Positions 32,224-43,850 of a stretch of 64,000 nt of DNA are shown one piece after another (the first letter of the stretch is position 1; the number at the start of each line of letters is the position of its first letter). A program made the position numbers and the translations under genes. The stretch covers positions 220,317,046 through 220,381,045 of the forward strand of contig JAUPFV010000002.1 of NCBI GenBank assembly GCA_036936605.1. Reading direction: 5' to 3'. The notes under the pieces were generated by a model. The model saw only the letters and a program-made list of their open reading frames with translations. It did not search any database and was not told where the DNA came from. The DNA is from Limnanthes douglasii subsp. nivea (taxonomy: Eukaryota > Streptophyta > Magnoliopsida > Brassicales > Limnanthaceae).

Positions 32224-33781
32224 ATCAGGCTATTCCCACTTGTTCTCTTGACATAAGCACCTAATTTTCCTCTTTCAATCAAATTCTACACCTCTTGCTT
32301 CAAAGAAATGCAATCTTTTTTGTTATGGACAATATCATGGTGATATTGACAAAAACAAGCATTACGACTTTCCCTTGGAGATTGAAGCGCTGTCGGCTTC
32401 CTAAAATGCACCTCATCTTTTGTTTTGTCATAAATGGTTACCACATTCTCTTTTAATTCGGAAAACCACTCTGGTTGGACCCAAGGTCCTCGCTTATTTC
32501 TAGACTGCTGACTCTGAACTGGAGTCGGGTGAGATTAAGCCTTGGCCCTGTTGGGACCCTGTCTGGCCTCCTTAGCCTTATACCCGGACTGATTCTGGTA
32601 TGGTGCAGCTGGGGCAGATCTCACTTACATGTGTACCCTAGTCTTTTTTGTTTCATCTACATTGATTTGCTTTCCCACCTAGTTCAATAAGTTGCCCCAT
32701 GTCATGGCCTTCTTCTTGGTTACCGAATCGGCCAGATTGCCACGGTTCAAACCCTGTCTTAGAGAAGCTATTGCTACTTGCTCAAAGCAATCAGCTAATC
32801 CATTCTTTGTGTTCACAAACCGACTTATATATTATTTCAATGATTCATTTGGCTCTTGGGAACAATGGATAATAGTGTCTCTATTGCCCTTCACCTCCTT
32901 ACTTCCAACAAACTGCCTCCGGAAGGCCACCCAAAAAGTATCAAAATTTCTGATGGACCCCTGTGGTAGACTATTATACCACTTAACAGCACTCCCCGTA
33001 AAGGATTGAGAGAAGACTCTACAAAGAAACTTGTCATCATAAATTTTTTAAACTGCTCCAGATGATTATCTAGATCTTTGCTCCGATCGTACTTTTCCAT
33101 CGTAGTATTGTCAAACCTCTTAGGAAGGTTTCCGGACAGTATCCTGGAGGACAATGGATAATGTCTCCAATTTCGGCCATGACTGAAAACAGTATCTTCA
33201 TTGGGAGTTGTAAATATACCCGGTTCATCATGGAAAGCGAAAGGATCCATCAATAGCTGGTAAATGTGCCTCCGGCTGTGGCTATGAGATGACCATTTAC
33301 TCAGATTCCTTTTCAACCTCCGATGCGTATCCCTCTTTCTTGAATATTTTTTAACCAACTTTTGCTTCTTCTTAGACCTGCCTTCATCACTGCTGGATGA
33401 CAGGGACTCCTCAATTCCATCCTCATTCGAGGAGCTACTAGAGGATTCTGACTCCGAGCTCTCCACCGGTTTAGACCGGTGAGACTTTTTTGAGCTGACA
33501 TTAGTCTTTTTAGTACTCAAATGGGTCTTTGCTGATGGGTCATACTCCCTTGGATTTTCAGTGTGGTGAATGGCTGACACCTTTGATTTTTCTTTCAAGC
33601 CTAACTCCACCTTTTTAGCAGCCCTCAAGGCTTCTATCTCAACTTTCAACTTGTCTCGCTGTTTGAACATGTACTCATCATTTTCTCCCACCACTTCTAC
33701 CAAAGTTGGTGGCACTGCTTGCTCGTCTGGATTCATACAAACTGATTTTTCTCGTTGGTTTCGAATGCTAGATTCAAGCAC
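32224..33781 (-). pseudogene. Gag of Tat copy B
   Basis: Starts just inside the 5' LTR (ATG near 33781). The first third is charged and Ser-rich, with SESESSSSSSNEDG and Lys/Arg runs. The capsid-like core follows: GNLPKRFDNTTMEKYDRS, then in a shifted frame SLPQGSIRNFDTFWVAF. The C-terminal part has a zinc-knuckle-like block FCQYHHDIVHNKKDC. The frame changes near 33040, and there are several later stops. Confidence 0.85.
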
Positions 33782-33808
33782 CTTCTCCTCCCACTATGGT
33801 CGCCGATT

Positions 33809-34186
33809 TGGTGAGGATTATTTTTGACTGAGGGTAATTTTATCAGATGTTTTGTGGTATTTCAAGGGTATTAAATATTTGAGTGTTCTGTAGTGAGAGA
33901 TTTAAGCTGCATGGTTGTATCAAATGTTCATTACCCTCATTAATGAAAGTGGTTGGGTATTTATACCCTTAATTATGGGCTATATGGGATTTCGGGTCAA
34001 ACTTATGAAATCGGATCGAGTTCAAAAACCCATTAATTTATTAAGCAGATTAGCAATTAGCTTAGTCAAAAGGTCTTTAGTGTTCTTAATACTTTTATCC
34101 TATCTGGATACTTCAGTGGGTGATTATTGTCCGGATTACCCCTGTCCGGTTTCCACAGTGAGTGGTGAATAATTCCAGACTCATGA
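33809..34186 (-). repeat. 5' LTR of Tat copy B
   Basis: 378 bp, about 90% similar to the 3' LTR. It ends ATAATCCTCACCA on minus; the outer tip reads TCATGA rather than TCATCA on +, a single mutation. A primer site should lie just inside (33787-33804, GGCGACCATAGTGGG on minus); the tRNA was not identified. Confidence 0.9.
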
Positions 34187-34485
34187 ATGACGATTTATGC
34201 CTCTACTCTTATGGATACAACTACATGTTACATTTGAAGATCGAACATTTGTATTTCTCTCGTATCTTTAAGCATACTTATTATACAGTTTATGAATATA
34301 ATCGCCAACTTCTCTAATATATTCTTAAAGGTTAATGGTTACATCTTTAGGAATTTTAAAGCTTTATAAAAGCAATTAAATAAAAATATAAATTGGTTTC
34401 ATCGTTTAAAAGGATAAAAAATACACCTAATAGCATAAGCGATCAGAATTGGATGAAAATATTTTATAAATTTTGCTTCCATATT

Positions 34486-35276
34486 TTATATACTAAAAAC
34501 TTTATTACAAATGTTATTCATCTTGATTTTCTTTTGATTCAAGATCGCCATAGTCACTTTCCAGAGCTTCGTCTCCAGCTTCATCCATAACATCTTGCTC
34601 AAGTGTATCTTCAATATTTTCTGGAAACTTATTGAATACACCTTTTCGATTATCTTCTTCTTCATAATCTTTGTCTTGAATCCTTTAGTCTGTTGAAGTC
34701 CAGTCCTTGATCTCAACAAGGCCTCTAAGTGCTTTGTTCGTCGATCTTGCTCGTTTAGTCGTGTATTACAACTTAGCCTGATTAAAAACAGATTCACTTA
34801 TAACTGTAGACACATGTATTACAAAAATATCTTTGGCTAACTTTCAAAGATAACAATGTAAGATATCAAAAGGGTTTTTGAAGTCATAATGAGTTAACTC
34901 AAACCTAGCTTTTAAGTATCTAACCATTTCATTATTTGATTAAGGGGTTTCTCTTATATCCCCTCTTTATATCAATGTCATTTCTACATAGTTATGACGA
35001 TTTATGCCTCTACTCTTATGGATACAACTACATGTTACATTTGAAGATCTAAAATTTATATTTCTCTTGTATCTTTAACCATACCTATTATACATTTTAT
35101 AAATATAATCTTCAACTTCTCTAAGGTTAATGGTTACATCTTTAGGAAATTGTAAGGATTGATAAAAACAATTAAATAAAAATATAAATTGGTTTTATCG
35201 TTTAAAAGGATAAAAAAATACACCTAATAGCATAAGCGATCAGAATTGGATGAAAATATTTTATAAATTTTGCTTC
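34486..35276 (-). pseudogene. hAT C-terminal fragment, tandem unit 2
   Basis: About 795-bp unit repeating the C-terminal coding block (tail DYGDLESKENQDE type) plus about 450 bp of its upstream non-coding-looking sequence. It is a tandem copy of unit 1 (23281-23790 joined to 34187-34480) and precedes unit 3. Every unit carries the stop after the IKD.T-type block, so the stop predates the duplication. Confidence 0.7.
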
Positions 35277-35282
35277 CATATT

Positions 35283-36760
35283 TTATATACTAAATTTTTT
35301 ATCACAAATGTTATTCATCTTGATTTTCTTTTGATTTAAGATCGTCATAGTCACTTTCCAAAGCTTTGTCTCCAGCTTCATCTGTAACATCTTGCTCAAG
35401 TGTATCTTCAATATTTTCTGGAAACTTATCGAATACATCGTTTGGATTATCTTCTTCTTCATACTCTTTGTCTTGCATCCTTTGATTTGTTGCAGTCCAG
35501 TCTTTGATCGCAACAAGGACTCTAAGTGCTTTGTCCGTTGATCTTGCTCATTTAGTCGTGTATTGCAACCTAGCCTGATTAAAACCACATTCACTTGTAA
35601 CTGTATACACATGTATTACAAAAAATATCTTTGGCTAACTTGCAAAATATCTATTAAAAGTGCAATAATCTCCTCTTCATATGTATAAGCGTGTGCAAAA
35701 AGATAATATGTAAACTTCCTTCTAGTTTTAAAATTTAAAACAAGTTTCTTAAATAGTTTTCCACTATCCTCAATAAGTTCTTTCCACTCATTTTTTTCTT
35801 AGCAATCGAGGTCGAACATAGTAGGACCCTTTATTTAATAGGAATTATAAAATCATCCGATATTATAGTTATTCAATATTTTGCAACTAATTAAAGTATA
35901 TGACATAAACATCTAGTTTGACATATTTTAGAACATAAAGGGTTACAATAATTTCCTAAGATGCTCAATAGCTCTCGCGGTTGTAGATGCATTGTTGAAG
36001 AAAATGTCCATAATTATATTTTTTTATTTGAAAATCATTCACATACTCAATGATGCTTTCTCTAATCATGGAAGCGTTTTGTTTGCCAATAGATTCAAAC
36101 CATATAATTCTTCTTTGGAGTATCCATTGAGGATCCACCCAATGAACGATAACATATAATATATCAAAATCAGTAAATATAACTATATCACTAGTAAGAG
36201 AAACATTCCACGGTAAAACTACCAAAGTATTAAAACTGATTTGTTTTTGTTGTAAATATTATTTTTAAATTTAATGATCTCATAGATCTATTTAAGATGT
36301 GTATGGCGCTTGCGTCTATCCCATCCGATAAGTATATCTTCAATAATCTCCAACATAAAAAAGTTGCGAAGTACCACCAACATATATCATAGTTTCTTTC
36401 CTATATATCTTTTGATTAAACTCAAAAGCAGGACCAGTTTGAGGATCTATGAATGTATACCATCTTCATAAATTTTAAATAAGTAAAAAAGGTTATGAGA
36501 CGGTGAATGTCTCACCATACCTCTAGTGCCATAATTTGTACTTTCATCCTTATAGTTATATGATCTCGGACAATGATTACACTTATCTGATTTACTATCA
36601 AAATTCTCAGTAAAGTGTTCATATGTCCAAGATATTTTTCTCCTCGACTTTGAATCACCACAAGTAATACTACCAACACTACCATGGAAAGAATGTGTTT
36701 CGAAGTTTGGAGATTCTAGACCATCTATGTGAACATGCATGTCACCATGATAAGAATTTA
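35283..36760 (-). pseudogene. hAT transposase, main body with BED zinc finger
   Basis: Read from the right. N-terminal BED finger: SWTYEHFTENFDSKS, CNHCPRSY, GTRGMVRHSPSHN. Catalytic core: SLTSDIVIFTDFDILYV (first Asp), HWVDPQWILQRRIIWFES, RESIIEYVNDFQIKKY. A gap follows relative to copy 2, then the C-terminal dimerisation block at about 35600-35300 ending in an acidic tail. About 700 bp present in copy 2 (41170-41860) are missing here near 35645. Many stops. Enzyme of the hAT cut-and-paste type, inactive. Confidence 0.85.
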
Positions 36761-37557
36761 GATCAATATTAGAGGGATGGTGGGTTGGACATTAGACCTA
36801 CGACCATGGTTAATCGAGACATTTTGTCGGTTTGAAGCATTGTAAAAAAAACTGAATTATTAATAAATAAGTAAATATAACAGGAATCAAAACTGATATT
36901 AATTGTGAATATTACAAATAACTAAAATGAAAATAAAAACTAATATCAAACAATAATACAAATAAATAAAAAACTTTGTACTTTTAAAAAATATGAAAAA
37001 ACTAGTAATCAAAACTAACATAAAATAATATCACAAATAAATAAATGGAAAGATTATACAAAGAAATTAAATCAGTAAGTATAATCTTAACTCAACCATA
37101 TTTGATTGATTTTATCAACTGCGAATTATGATCGAAAGATAGTAGAAGATAATGTAGAATGAGAAATTATAAAGATAAATGTAAAGCTTACAACTTGTAT
37201 ATTTTAGAGATTTTAGTAGAAGAAGAGTATTTGAGAGAATTTTTTTGAGGTGCGTGAAAGTAAAGTAAGTTTCCACTCTATTTATAGAGATCACTAAAAA
37301 CCTTATAAAAAAATTATCGTAGCCAATCTGATATCTGATTCTTCAAATCACATATCTCATTTCAAACGGAAAAAAAACTCTATAAATAGAATCCTTTATT
37401 TTAGAAAAAAATCACAACACTCATAAAATAATATCACAAATAGTCTTCTTAAATCTCTCACAAATAAAACTGAAACAATTTTTCAACGGATTCACAACAA
37501 TCAAAGAACATCCAAAGAGGTGACGATAATCATCCTCATCAAAAAGAATAATGGGAT
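36761..37557. other. Divergent intergenic region of hAT copy 1
   Basis: Lies between the start of the hAT transposase (minus) and the start of the accessory gene (plus). AT-rich, no coding signal. It contains TCCACTCTATTTATAGAGATC at about 37267, which holds TATTTATAG or CTATAAATAG depending on strand and could serve either direction. A near-copy CTATAAATAGAATCC lies at 37380. Confidence 0.45.
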
Positions 37558-38819
37558 TTGATAGAAGTTCATCGTTCTAAGAAAGATAAAAAATATGAGA
37601 GTATTGAAGATAGAGTCGAAGGAAAGGTTCTCGTTCAAAACTATCTAGCACCACAAGGACGAGATCATATTTTCTCGAGTATGTATTTGGAATACGAAGA
37701 AATTATCCAAGACAATGGTATCCAAATGTTTTTAAATCATCTTGATTTGAGAGAGGGTTATGTTGGTTAGTTTTTGCAAGGTTTAGATTTGATTAGTATA
37801 TTGAATTAGTTCAATAATTTTATACAACTAGATGTATAATGTTAAATTATCCCTGAGGTTTAGGAATGAGTTGCACAATTAATAATTCTGAGTTTCATTT
37901 TTTTAAAGTATCTTAGTAAAATAATTTATCTTGTTAACTCGCTCATTTTATGGTGGTGATCGTTTAATGTCCCTTCCTTATCCTCGTATAAGATGAGGTA
38001 ATAATTGGTCTTTAATCTTGGATGAGGCGGTGGAAACACTTAGTGGTGGTAATGAGCAATCAATGATTAATGGTATAGGTAAAGCTATTAGAACTAATTG
38101 GGATGGTCCAAGTAAATTAGCTTTAAAATTAGTCAATAGTTATTTTATTCCTACTAATAGTAATGATTCACAATGGTCATATATTCTAACATTTGCAATT
38201 GCTACTATAATAAGGATGCATGATAGAATTAATTTGGCTATTTTGACATTGGGCATATGAATTCGAAAGCTGGTGAGGTAAAGTTACTTTATGATATGAT
38301 AATAAGTCGTCTCCTTATTAATCAAGGGGTATATGTGAGTATGTGGACTCCGCGTAAAGTTAGGAAACATTGTGGTACCATGTAAGAATTCTTTAAGAAA
38401 CTAAGAGATATGTTCTTGGCAAGGAGAGTTGTGGTCGAAATGGTCCTAGTTTTACAAAAAATTTCCAAATATATGGAAATATAATAGCATTATCAAAGCA
38501 CTTGGTCCACCTCATGGTTTCCCTTAGCAAGCCACACATTAGTCGCCCACTTCCAACGCGGATAGTACTTCTCAACAACAACATCAATTTTTTGATCGTC
38601 AATATATGGAATGGGCTCATAATGAACACATGAAAATGCATAATGAATACATGAAGATGTATAATGAAGTACGGACCACCTAACTACAACAAAGCGAATT
38701 CATGCGACAGATAATGGCCAAGATGAGTTTGAATCCGGTTGTTGGATATATTGTTGTTGATCTTCCTTTTTCTACGCATCTTACACCACCTTGTAACTTT
38801 GAAGATCAAGGTCCTTAGT
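37558..38819 (+). pseudogene. Accessory gene of hAT copy 1, Transposase_32-like
   Basis: Broken by stops and frame changes. Segment 37558-37770 contains APQGRDHIFSSMYLEYEEI. Segment 38018-38340 has SMINGIGKAIRTNWDG, LALKLVNSYFIPTNSNDSQ and SYILTFAIATIIRMHDRIN, resembling the plant family named putative plant transposon protein (alternating RTNW, NHNLLPT-like and LLYAI-like blocks). The C-terminal segment, with one frame kept from 38548, is Gln/Met-rich (QQQHQFFDRQYMEWAHNEHM) and ends at TAG 38819. The 3' end is also found in hAT copy 2 at 43310-43440, so the gene travels with the hAT element. Function unknown. Confidence 0.55.
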
Positions 38820-39236
38820 TTTTTTAAAACAATTGATTGTATTAAAAAAATTATTATGTTTTTCTATTTTATTTAATTTTATTAAACAACGTTATTATTG
38901 TTTTTTTCTTTTTTTGTTATGTTTTTTCTATTCAGATTAATTTTATAATTTTATTTATTAATAATTAAATATCTTTCAAATTTTATTTTGTTATTTACGA
39001 TTGCACAACTAATGTATGTATACATATTATATATACAATTCTAAAACCTTTAAAATATATAGTTAAAGTATCTAATAGTTCAAATATGCAGCCAACTATT
39101 CAAAACATCTAAACATATAGACTTGAAAGATTTAAATAACTATTAGATATATATATAATAATTGAAAAATCTAAAAATTCCAACAAGTTTAAATATATAG
39201 TGTTTATAGATCTAGATATAATTATATATCTAATAG

Positions 39237-39291
39237 TTAGATATTATAAATAGTTTTTTAGAAGATTTAATAAACTATTTATAATATCTAA
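39237..39291. repeat. Subterminal hairpin of hAT copy 1
   Basis: Perfect 20-bp inverted repeat TTAGATATTATAAATAGTTT (39237-39256) and its complement (39272-39291), with a 15-nt loop. A matching hairpin with a compensating base change is at 43731-43785 in copy 2. Confidence 0.8.
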
Positions 39292-39685
39292 ATATAATTA
39301 CAAAAATATCAAATAAATATTACAAATATTTAGTTTATAATATACATATCTTAATTTATTGAAATTTGAATAAATTAACGCATACAAAATAATTTTTAAT
39401 AAACATATAAAAAATATAGATTTTACCAATTGTCACACATGTAACATACAGTTATCACGCCTTTGTCACACTACTATAGTGTAATGAATCTTTTCTGTCA
39501 TGCATAGCAGTATAACACGTTAGAGTTTGTCACGCATGATAATGTAGCGTGTGAATCTGTCACGTCACGCCATGTAACGTCGGAAACATTGTAACGACAT
39601 GAAATTCCTAACGTCATGTCATGCGATACCAGAAGCTATTAAATGTTTTTCGGGACAAATTGTGCTGCCACGATTGCCATCCCTA

Positions 39686-39890
39686 GGCTGAACAAACAAT
39701 ATCTCATGCTAGTTTTGCTCGTGTTAGTTACGATTCTCTTTGTTCGATAGAGAAATGGTACGTGTGCCTACTTTTGTTCGTGTTAGTTACAATTCTCTTT
39801 GCTCGATAGAGCAATGGTACATGTGCCAGTGTAGCTTTTTAACATCACCAAATTGGATAACTACCCAGGGTTTAGTTGGAACCTTGGGAG
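39686..39890. other. Spacer between two hAT termini with a 59-bp duplication
   Basis: A 205-bp stretch between TAGGG-type ends. It contains two units of 59 bp (39720 and 39779) sharing CGTGTTAGTTAC and ATTCTCTTTG. No gene. Confidence 0.65.
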
Positions 39891-40079
39891 TAGGGTGGAA
39901 AACGGGATATGACACGGTTGAAATTTGCGTGATCATGTAAACAAAACACAGTAACGTCACACACACGGTATTATCACGCATATGCCTATCTAATACAAGA
40001 TTAATGTATAGGAAGTGCGGACAATAAATTTTATATTATATTTACAATAAATAACATTATTTAATAAACAAATTGTTAT

Positions 40080-40720
40080 ATAAATTATATATTATAACTT
40101 TATAGTAGAAGGTTATTATAGTTTTATTATTAGACTTTGATTATTGTTATTATTATTATGGTTTGATTATAAATACTAAAATGTTGTTATATTTTGATAT
40201 TATTTATTAGTAAGAAGTGTTGTTTGTATATTATAATTTACAAGTAGTATAAGGTTATTATAGTTTTATTATTAGACTTTGAATATTATTATGGTGAGAT
40301 TACAAATACTACAATGGTTGTTATATTTTAATATATTTACTAGTACAAGTGTTGTTATTGTTTGTTAAGAAAATTGTTGTATAGTTTGTATATTATAATT
40401 AAAAACTAGTTTTAGGTTATTATAGTTTTATTATTAGACTTCGATTATTATTATTGTTTTATTATAAACACGACAAGTGTTGTTATATTTTGATATTATT
40501 TACTAGTACAACTGTCGTTATTGTTTGATAAACAATTTGTAATATAGTTTGTATATTATAATTTAAAAATTGTATAAGGTTATTATAGTTTTATTATTAT
40601 ACTTTAATTATTATTATGGTTTGATTAGAATTATTACAAGTGTTGTTATATTTTAATATTGTTTACTAGTACAAGTGTTATTATATTTTGATATTATTTA
40701 CTTGTACAAGTGTTGTTATG
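40080..40720. repeat. Subterminal ~160-bp tandem repeats of hAT copy 2
   Basis: About four units with the same core blocks as 22530-23170. Period about 140-164. Confidence 0.8.
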
Positions 40721-40740
40721 AGATTGAAAATTAAAAAATA

Positions 40741-43270
40741 AATCTTATTGAATTAAAACTTTCACAGTTTATACTCTTGCGGGCGAGGAGTTGTAAAAAT
40801 GTTCATAAATTGAACTAGATAAATTATAAATTCTATTACAAATGTCATATTGATTTTTCCTTGTTTCGTCTCGTGATTCAAAATCTTCATACTCATTTTC
40901 CGAACCTTCATATGTCGCTTCACCCATAACATCTTGTTCAAGTTCATCTTTAATATTGTTTGGAAATTAATTGAAGATGTCCCTTGGATTATATTTATTT
41001 TCATAATATTTGTCTCGTAACTTTAATCTCCCGTAGTCGAGTCATTGATTGCAAAAACCACTCAAAGTGTTTTACTCATAAATCTACTTCGTTTAGTCAT
41101 GTGTTGCAACGTGGCCTAACTAAATGCACATTCATTTGCAACTGTAGACATAGCTGTTGAAAAAATCGTTTTGGCTAAAGTGAAAAGAATATAAAACTCT
41201 CCTTCTTTCGTACTTCACCGTCTTAATATATCAAGAGGGTTTTCGGGGTCATACTGACTTAAATTAAATCAACTGTTCAAATATCTATCGAGTTCATTAT
41301 TAACTTAATAGGTTTTGTCTTGTATCCTGCCTATCAAACATTATCATTTCTATATAGTTAGGACGATATGCATCTACCCCTTAAGGATACTATTATTACC
41401 CGCTACATTTGAAGATTTAACATTTATATTTCTCCCATATATTTCAACATACCTATTATCCTTTTTAAAAAAATATAATCGTCACCTTCTCGAATATATA
41501 CTTTAGGTTTATAGGTTTCATCTTGAGGAAGTTGTAAGGCTTGATAAAAAAATGTTTAAAAATATTAACTAGGTTCATCGTTCAAAAGTATAAAATATAC
41601 ACTTAATAAAATAAGCGTATGGGATTAAATTAAAATAATTTGTAAATTTTGTTTTCATATTGGACACTATTTCTAGGCATACATTCTTATCAGTATATTT
41701 ATTCATATGTATGACAAGATTAGTAATTTCGTAAAGGGCCCAGTAAATGTTAGGAGTATATTGCATATAAATATTTATAATTGCATCTTTAAACAGTCTC
41801 AAGAACCTTAACAGTGTTGCACATAAACCTAATTTTGATTTTCAAGAGCTTTATTAGGATAATGTCTATTAACAAGTGTAGTAATCTCGTCTTTATATGT
41901 ATAAGCACGTGCAAAAAAATAATATGTATACTTCCTTATATTTTTGACATTTAAACAACTTTTCTAAATAGTTTTCCACTAGCCTTAACAAGTTCTTTCC
42001 AATAATTTTTCTTAGCAACCAAGGTCGAGCGTTGTAGGACCCTTGCTTTAATAGGATTGATAAAATCCTTTGCTATCGTACCTATTTTAACTTTTGCAAT
42101 CAATAAAATTATATGACATAAACATCTAGTGTGAAACATTTTAGGAAATAAAAAGTTGCAATCATGTTTAAGATACTCAATAGCTCTTGCGTTCGCATAT
42201 GTATTGTCGAACAAATAAATATAATTTTATTTTTAATTTAAAAAGCATCCATAGACTTATAGATATTCTTTCTTATTATAAAAGAGTTGTGTTTTCTAAT
42301 AGATATAAACCACACAATTCTTCGTTGGAATATCTATTGAAGATCCATCCAATGAATGGTAACACAAAACATATCAAAATCAGTATTTGTAGTTATATCA
42401 ATAGTAAGAGAAACATTCCATAACAAAGCTAACATAGTATCAGGACTGATTTGTTTTTATTGTAGATAATATTTAAAGTTTCTGATCGCATAGAGGTACG
42501 TGGGATGCGTGTGGATCTTGGGCTTACCCCAATTAGCATATCTACAATTATTCACTAAGAGAAAAAGGTTGTGAATTACCAACAATACATATCATGGTTT
42601 CTTCCCTAGATGTATTTTGATTAAACTAAAAAGTACGACCAGTTTGAAGATCTATGGATGTATTCCCTGATGAGTATTGAATATTTTGAGGAAGAAACTC
42701 ATGTCTAAGAAGAATTATTAGTAGAGTTTTTAGAGAGAGAATATTGATTATGCTTTAAAAGAGAGAAAGTGATCACGAGTAAAAGTGTGCCAAAATTCAA
42801 ACGGTCTTATTTTCAAAGTAAGTACACTTATTTATAGGTGAGGTAGTTAAATGTAATAACATTAGTTAGTGGTGTGGATACTTCACCCCAGTTCACTACT
42901 TAGTACAAACATATTTGTTACAAATTACACATTTAGTCTTTTACATTTACACTTTATACATAATCTTTATTTCAACTATATACTAAATTGAAGACATTTT
43001 TAGTAATTATTTTTACTTCTATATTATTTATATTCTTATCATTCCTCTTTTCATAAAATTTAGAAAGTTTAAAAAGGTTATGAGATGATAAATGTCTCAC
43101 TATACAACTAGTGCTATAAGTGCTAGTTCCAACCTTATAGCTATATGATATCGGACAATTATTACACTTATTTGATTTACTATCAGAATTCTCAGTATCC
43201 ATGTGCAAGATATTTTTCTCATAGACTTTGAACCACCACCAACACTATCACCAACACTATCATGGGAAGA
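40741..43270 (-). pseudogene. hAT transposase of copy 2
   Basis: From the right: a degenerate BED finger (CNNCPISYSY, later RHLSSHN), DNA homologous to the catalytic start of copy 1, then at 42214-41951 the stretch FDNTYANARAIEYLKHDC with the second Asp, TRCLCHIILL (the C-x-C-H of hAT proteins), and NYWKELVKASGKL. Then the long region missing from copy 1, and the C-terminal dimerisation block near 41120 with an acidic tail to about 40840. Many stops. With copy 1, it covers most of a typical BED-hAT protein. Confidence 0.83.
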
Positions 43271-43309
43271 ATGTTTCTCGAGGTTTGGAGATGCACCACC
43301 CATCTAGAA

Positions 43310-43440
43310 CAAAGGTAACTCATGCGACTAATGTTGGCTAAGATGGATTTGAATGTGGTTGTTGAACAAATGGATGTTGATCTTCCTCCTACTCCATATC
43401 CTGCACCACCACCTTTCAACTTTGAAGACCAAGCTTCTTT
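43310..43440 (+). pseudogene. 3' remnant of the hAT accessory gene in copy 2
   Basis: Matches 38690-38819: LMRLMLAKMDLNVVVEQM-type versus EFMRQIMAKMSLNPVVG coding in copy 1, followed by the Pro-rich end and a stop at about 43448. The 5' part of the gene is deleted. Confidence 0.6.
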
Positions 43441-43730
43441 TTTTATTTGATTGTGTTAAACGTTTTTTTGTTATGGTTTTCTATTTTATTCTATTAAAAA
43501 CGTTATTATTGGATCTAAGTAATTAATTGTTTTGTTTTATTTATATTAATATTATATGTTTTATTTTTTTATTAAACAAATATTTTTTAATTTTATTTCA
43601 TTATTTACGATTGTATAAGTGATATGTATATATATACTTTTAAAATCTTTAAATATATGGTTAAAATATCTAATAGTTAGAATATCTAATAAATTATTTA
43701 AAACATCAAAATAAAAATTTAACTAACTAA

Positions 43731-43785
43731 TTAAATATTATAAATAGTTTATCGAAAGATTTAACCAACTATTTATAATATTTAA
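43731..43785. repeat. Subterminal hairpin of hAT copy 2
   Basis: Arms TTAAATATTATAAATAGTTT (43731-43750) and 43766-43785, with 19 of 20 bases paired. It differs from copy 1 by G-C to A-T at the same pair. An (AT)n run follows at 43799-43828. Confidence 0.78.
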
Positions 43786-43794
43786 ATATAGTTA

Positions 43795-43832
<38 letters not shown>

Positions 43833-43850
43833 TGAAATTTGAATAAAATT

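Larger units (their letters stand above)
23793..34186 (-). mobile_element. Ty3/gypsy LTR retrotransposon, Tat lineage, copy B (10.4 kb, both LTRs)
   Basis: Minus orientation: 5' LTR at 33809-34186, gag, protease, RT, RNase H, second RNase H, integrase, antisense accessory gene on +, 3' LTR at 23793-24165. A 5-bp target duplication is TTGAC (23788-23792) and ATGAC (34187-34191). The unoccupied homologous site, at about 34984-34998, reads TAGTTATGACGATTT, so the left copy has one mutation. Genes are broken by several stops. Same family as copy A, but in the opposite orientation and a diverged subfamily. Confidence 0.95.
22440..39685 (-). mobile_element. hAT element copy 1, interrupted by Tat copy B
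   Basis: Left part 22440-23792 and right part 34187-39685, split by the gypsy element. Going from the right: terminus TAGGGATGGCAATCG (read inward from 39685), AT-rich subterminal part with a hairpin, a + strand accessory gene (37558-38819), a divergent hAT transposase on minus (36760 leftward), a triplicated C-terminal unit, and subterminal tandem repeats at 22530-23170. Copy 2 (39891-43850) keeps the same order. The left terminus was not found, and start 22440 marks where similarity between copies becomes clear. Confidence 0.75.
39891..43850 (-). mobile_element. hAT element copy 2 (right end missing)
   Basis: Starts TAGGGTGGAAAACGGG at 39891, which resembles the copy 1 terminus. Next come subterminal tandem repeats (40080-40720), the transposase in minus orientation, the 3' remnant of the accessory gene (43310-43440) and the AT-rich part with the hairpin. 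Homology to copy 1 fades at about 43850 before any terminus. Relative to copy 1, the divergent intergenic region and most of the accessory gene are deleted. The left flank 8-mer is CTTGGGAG. Confidence 0.78.
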
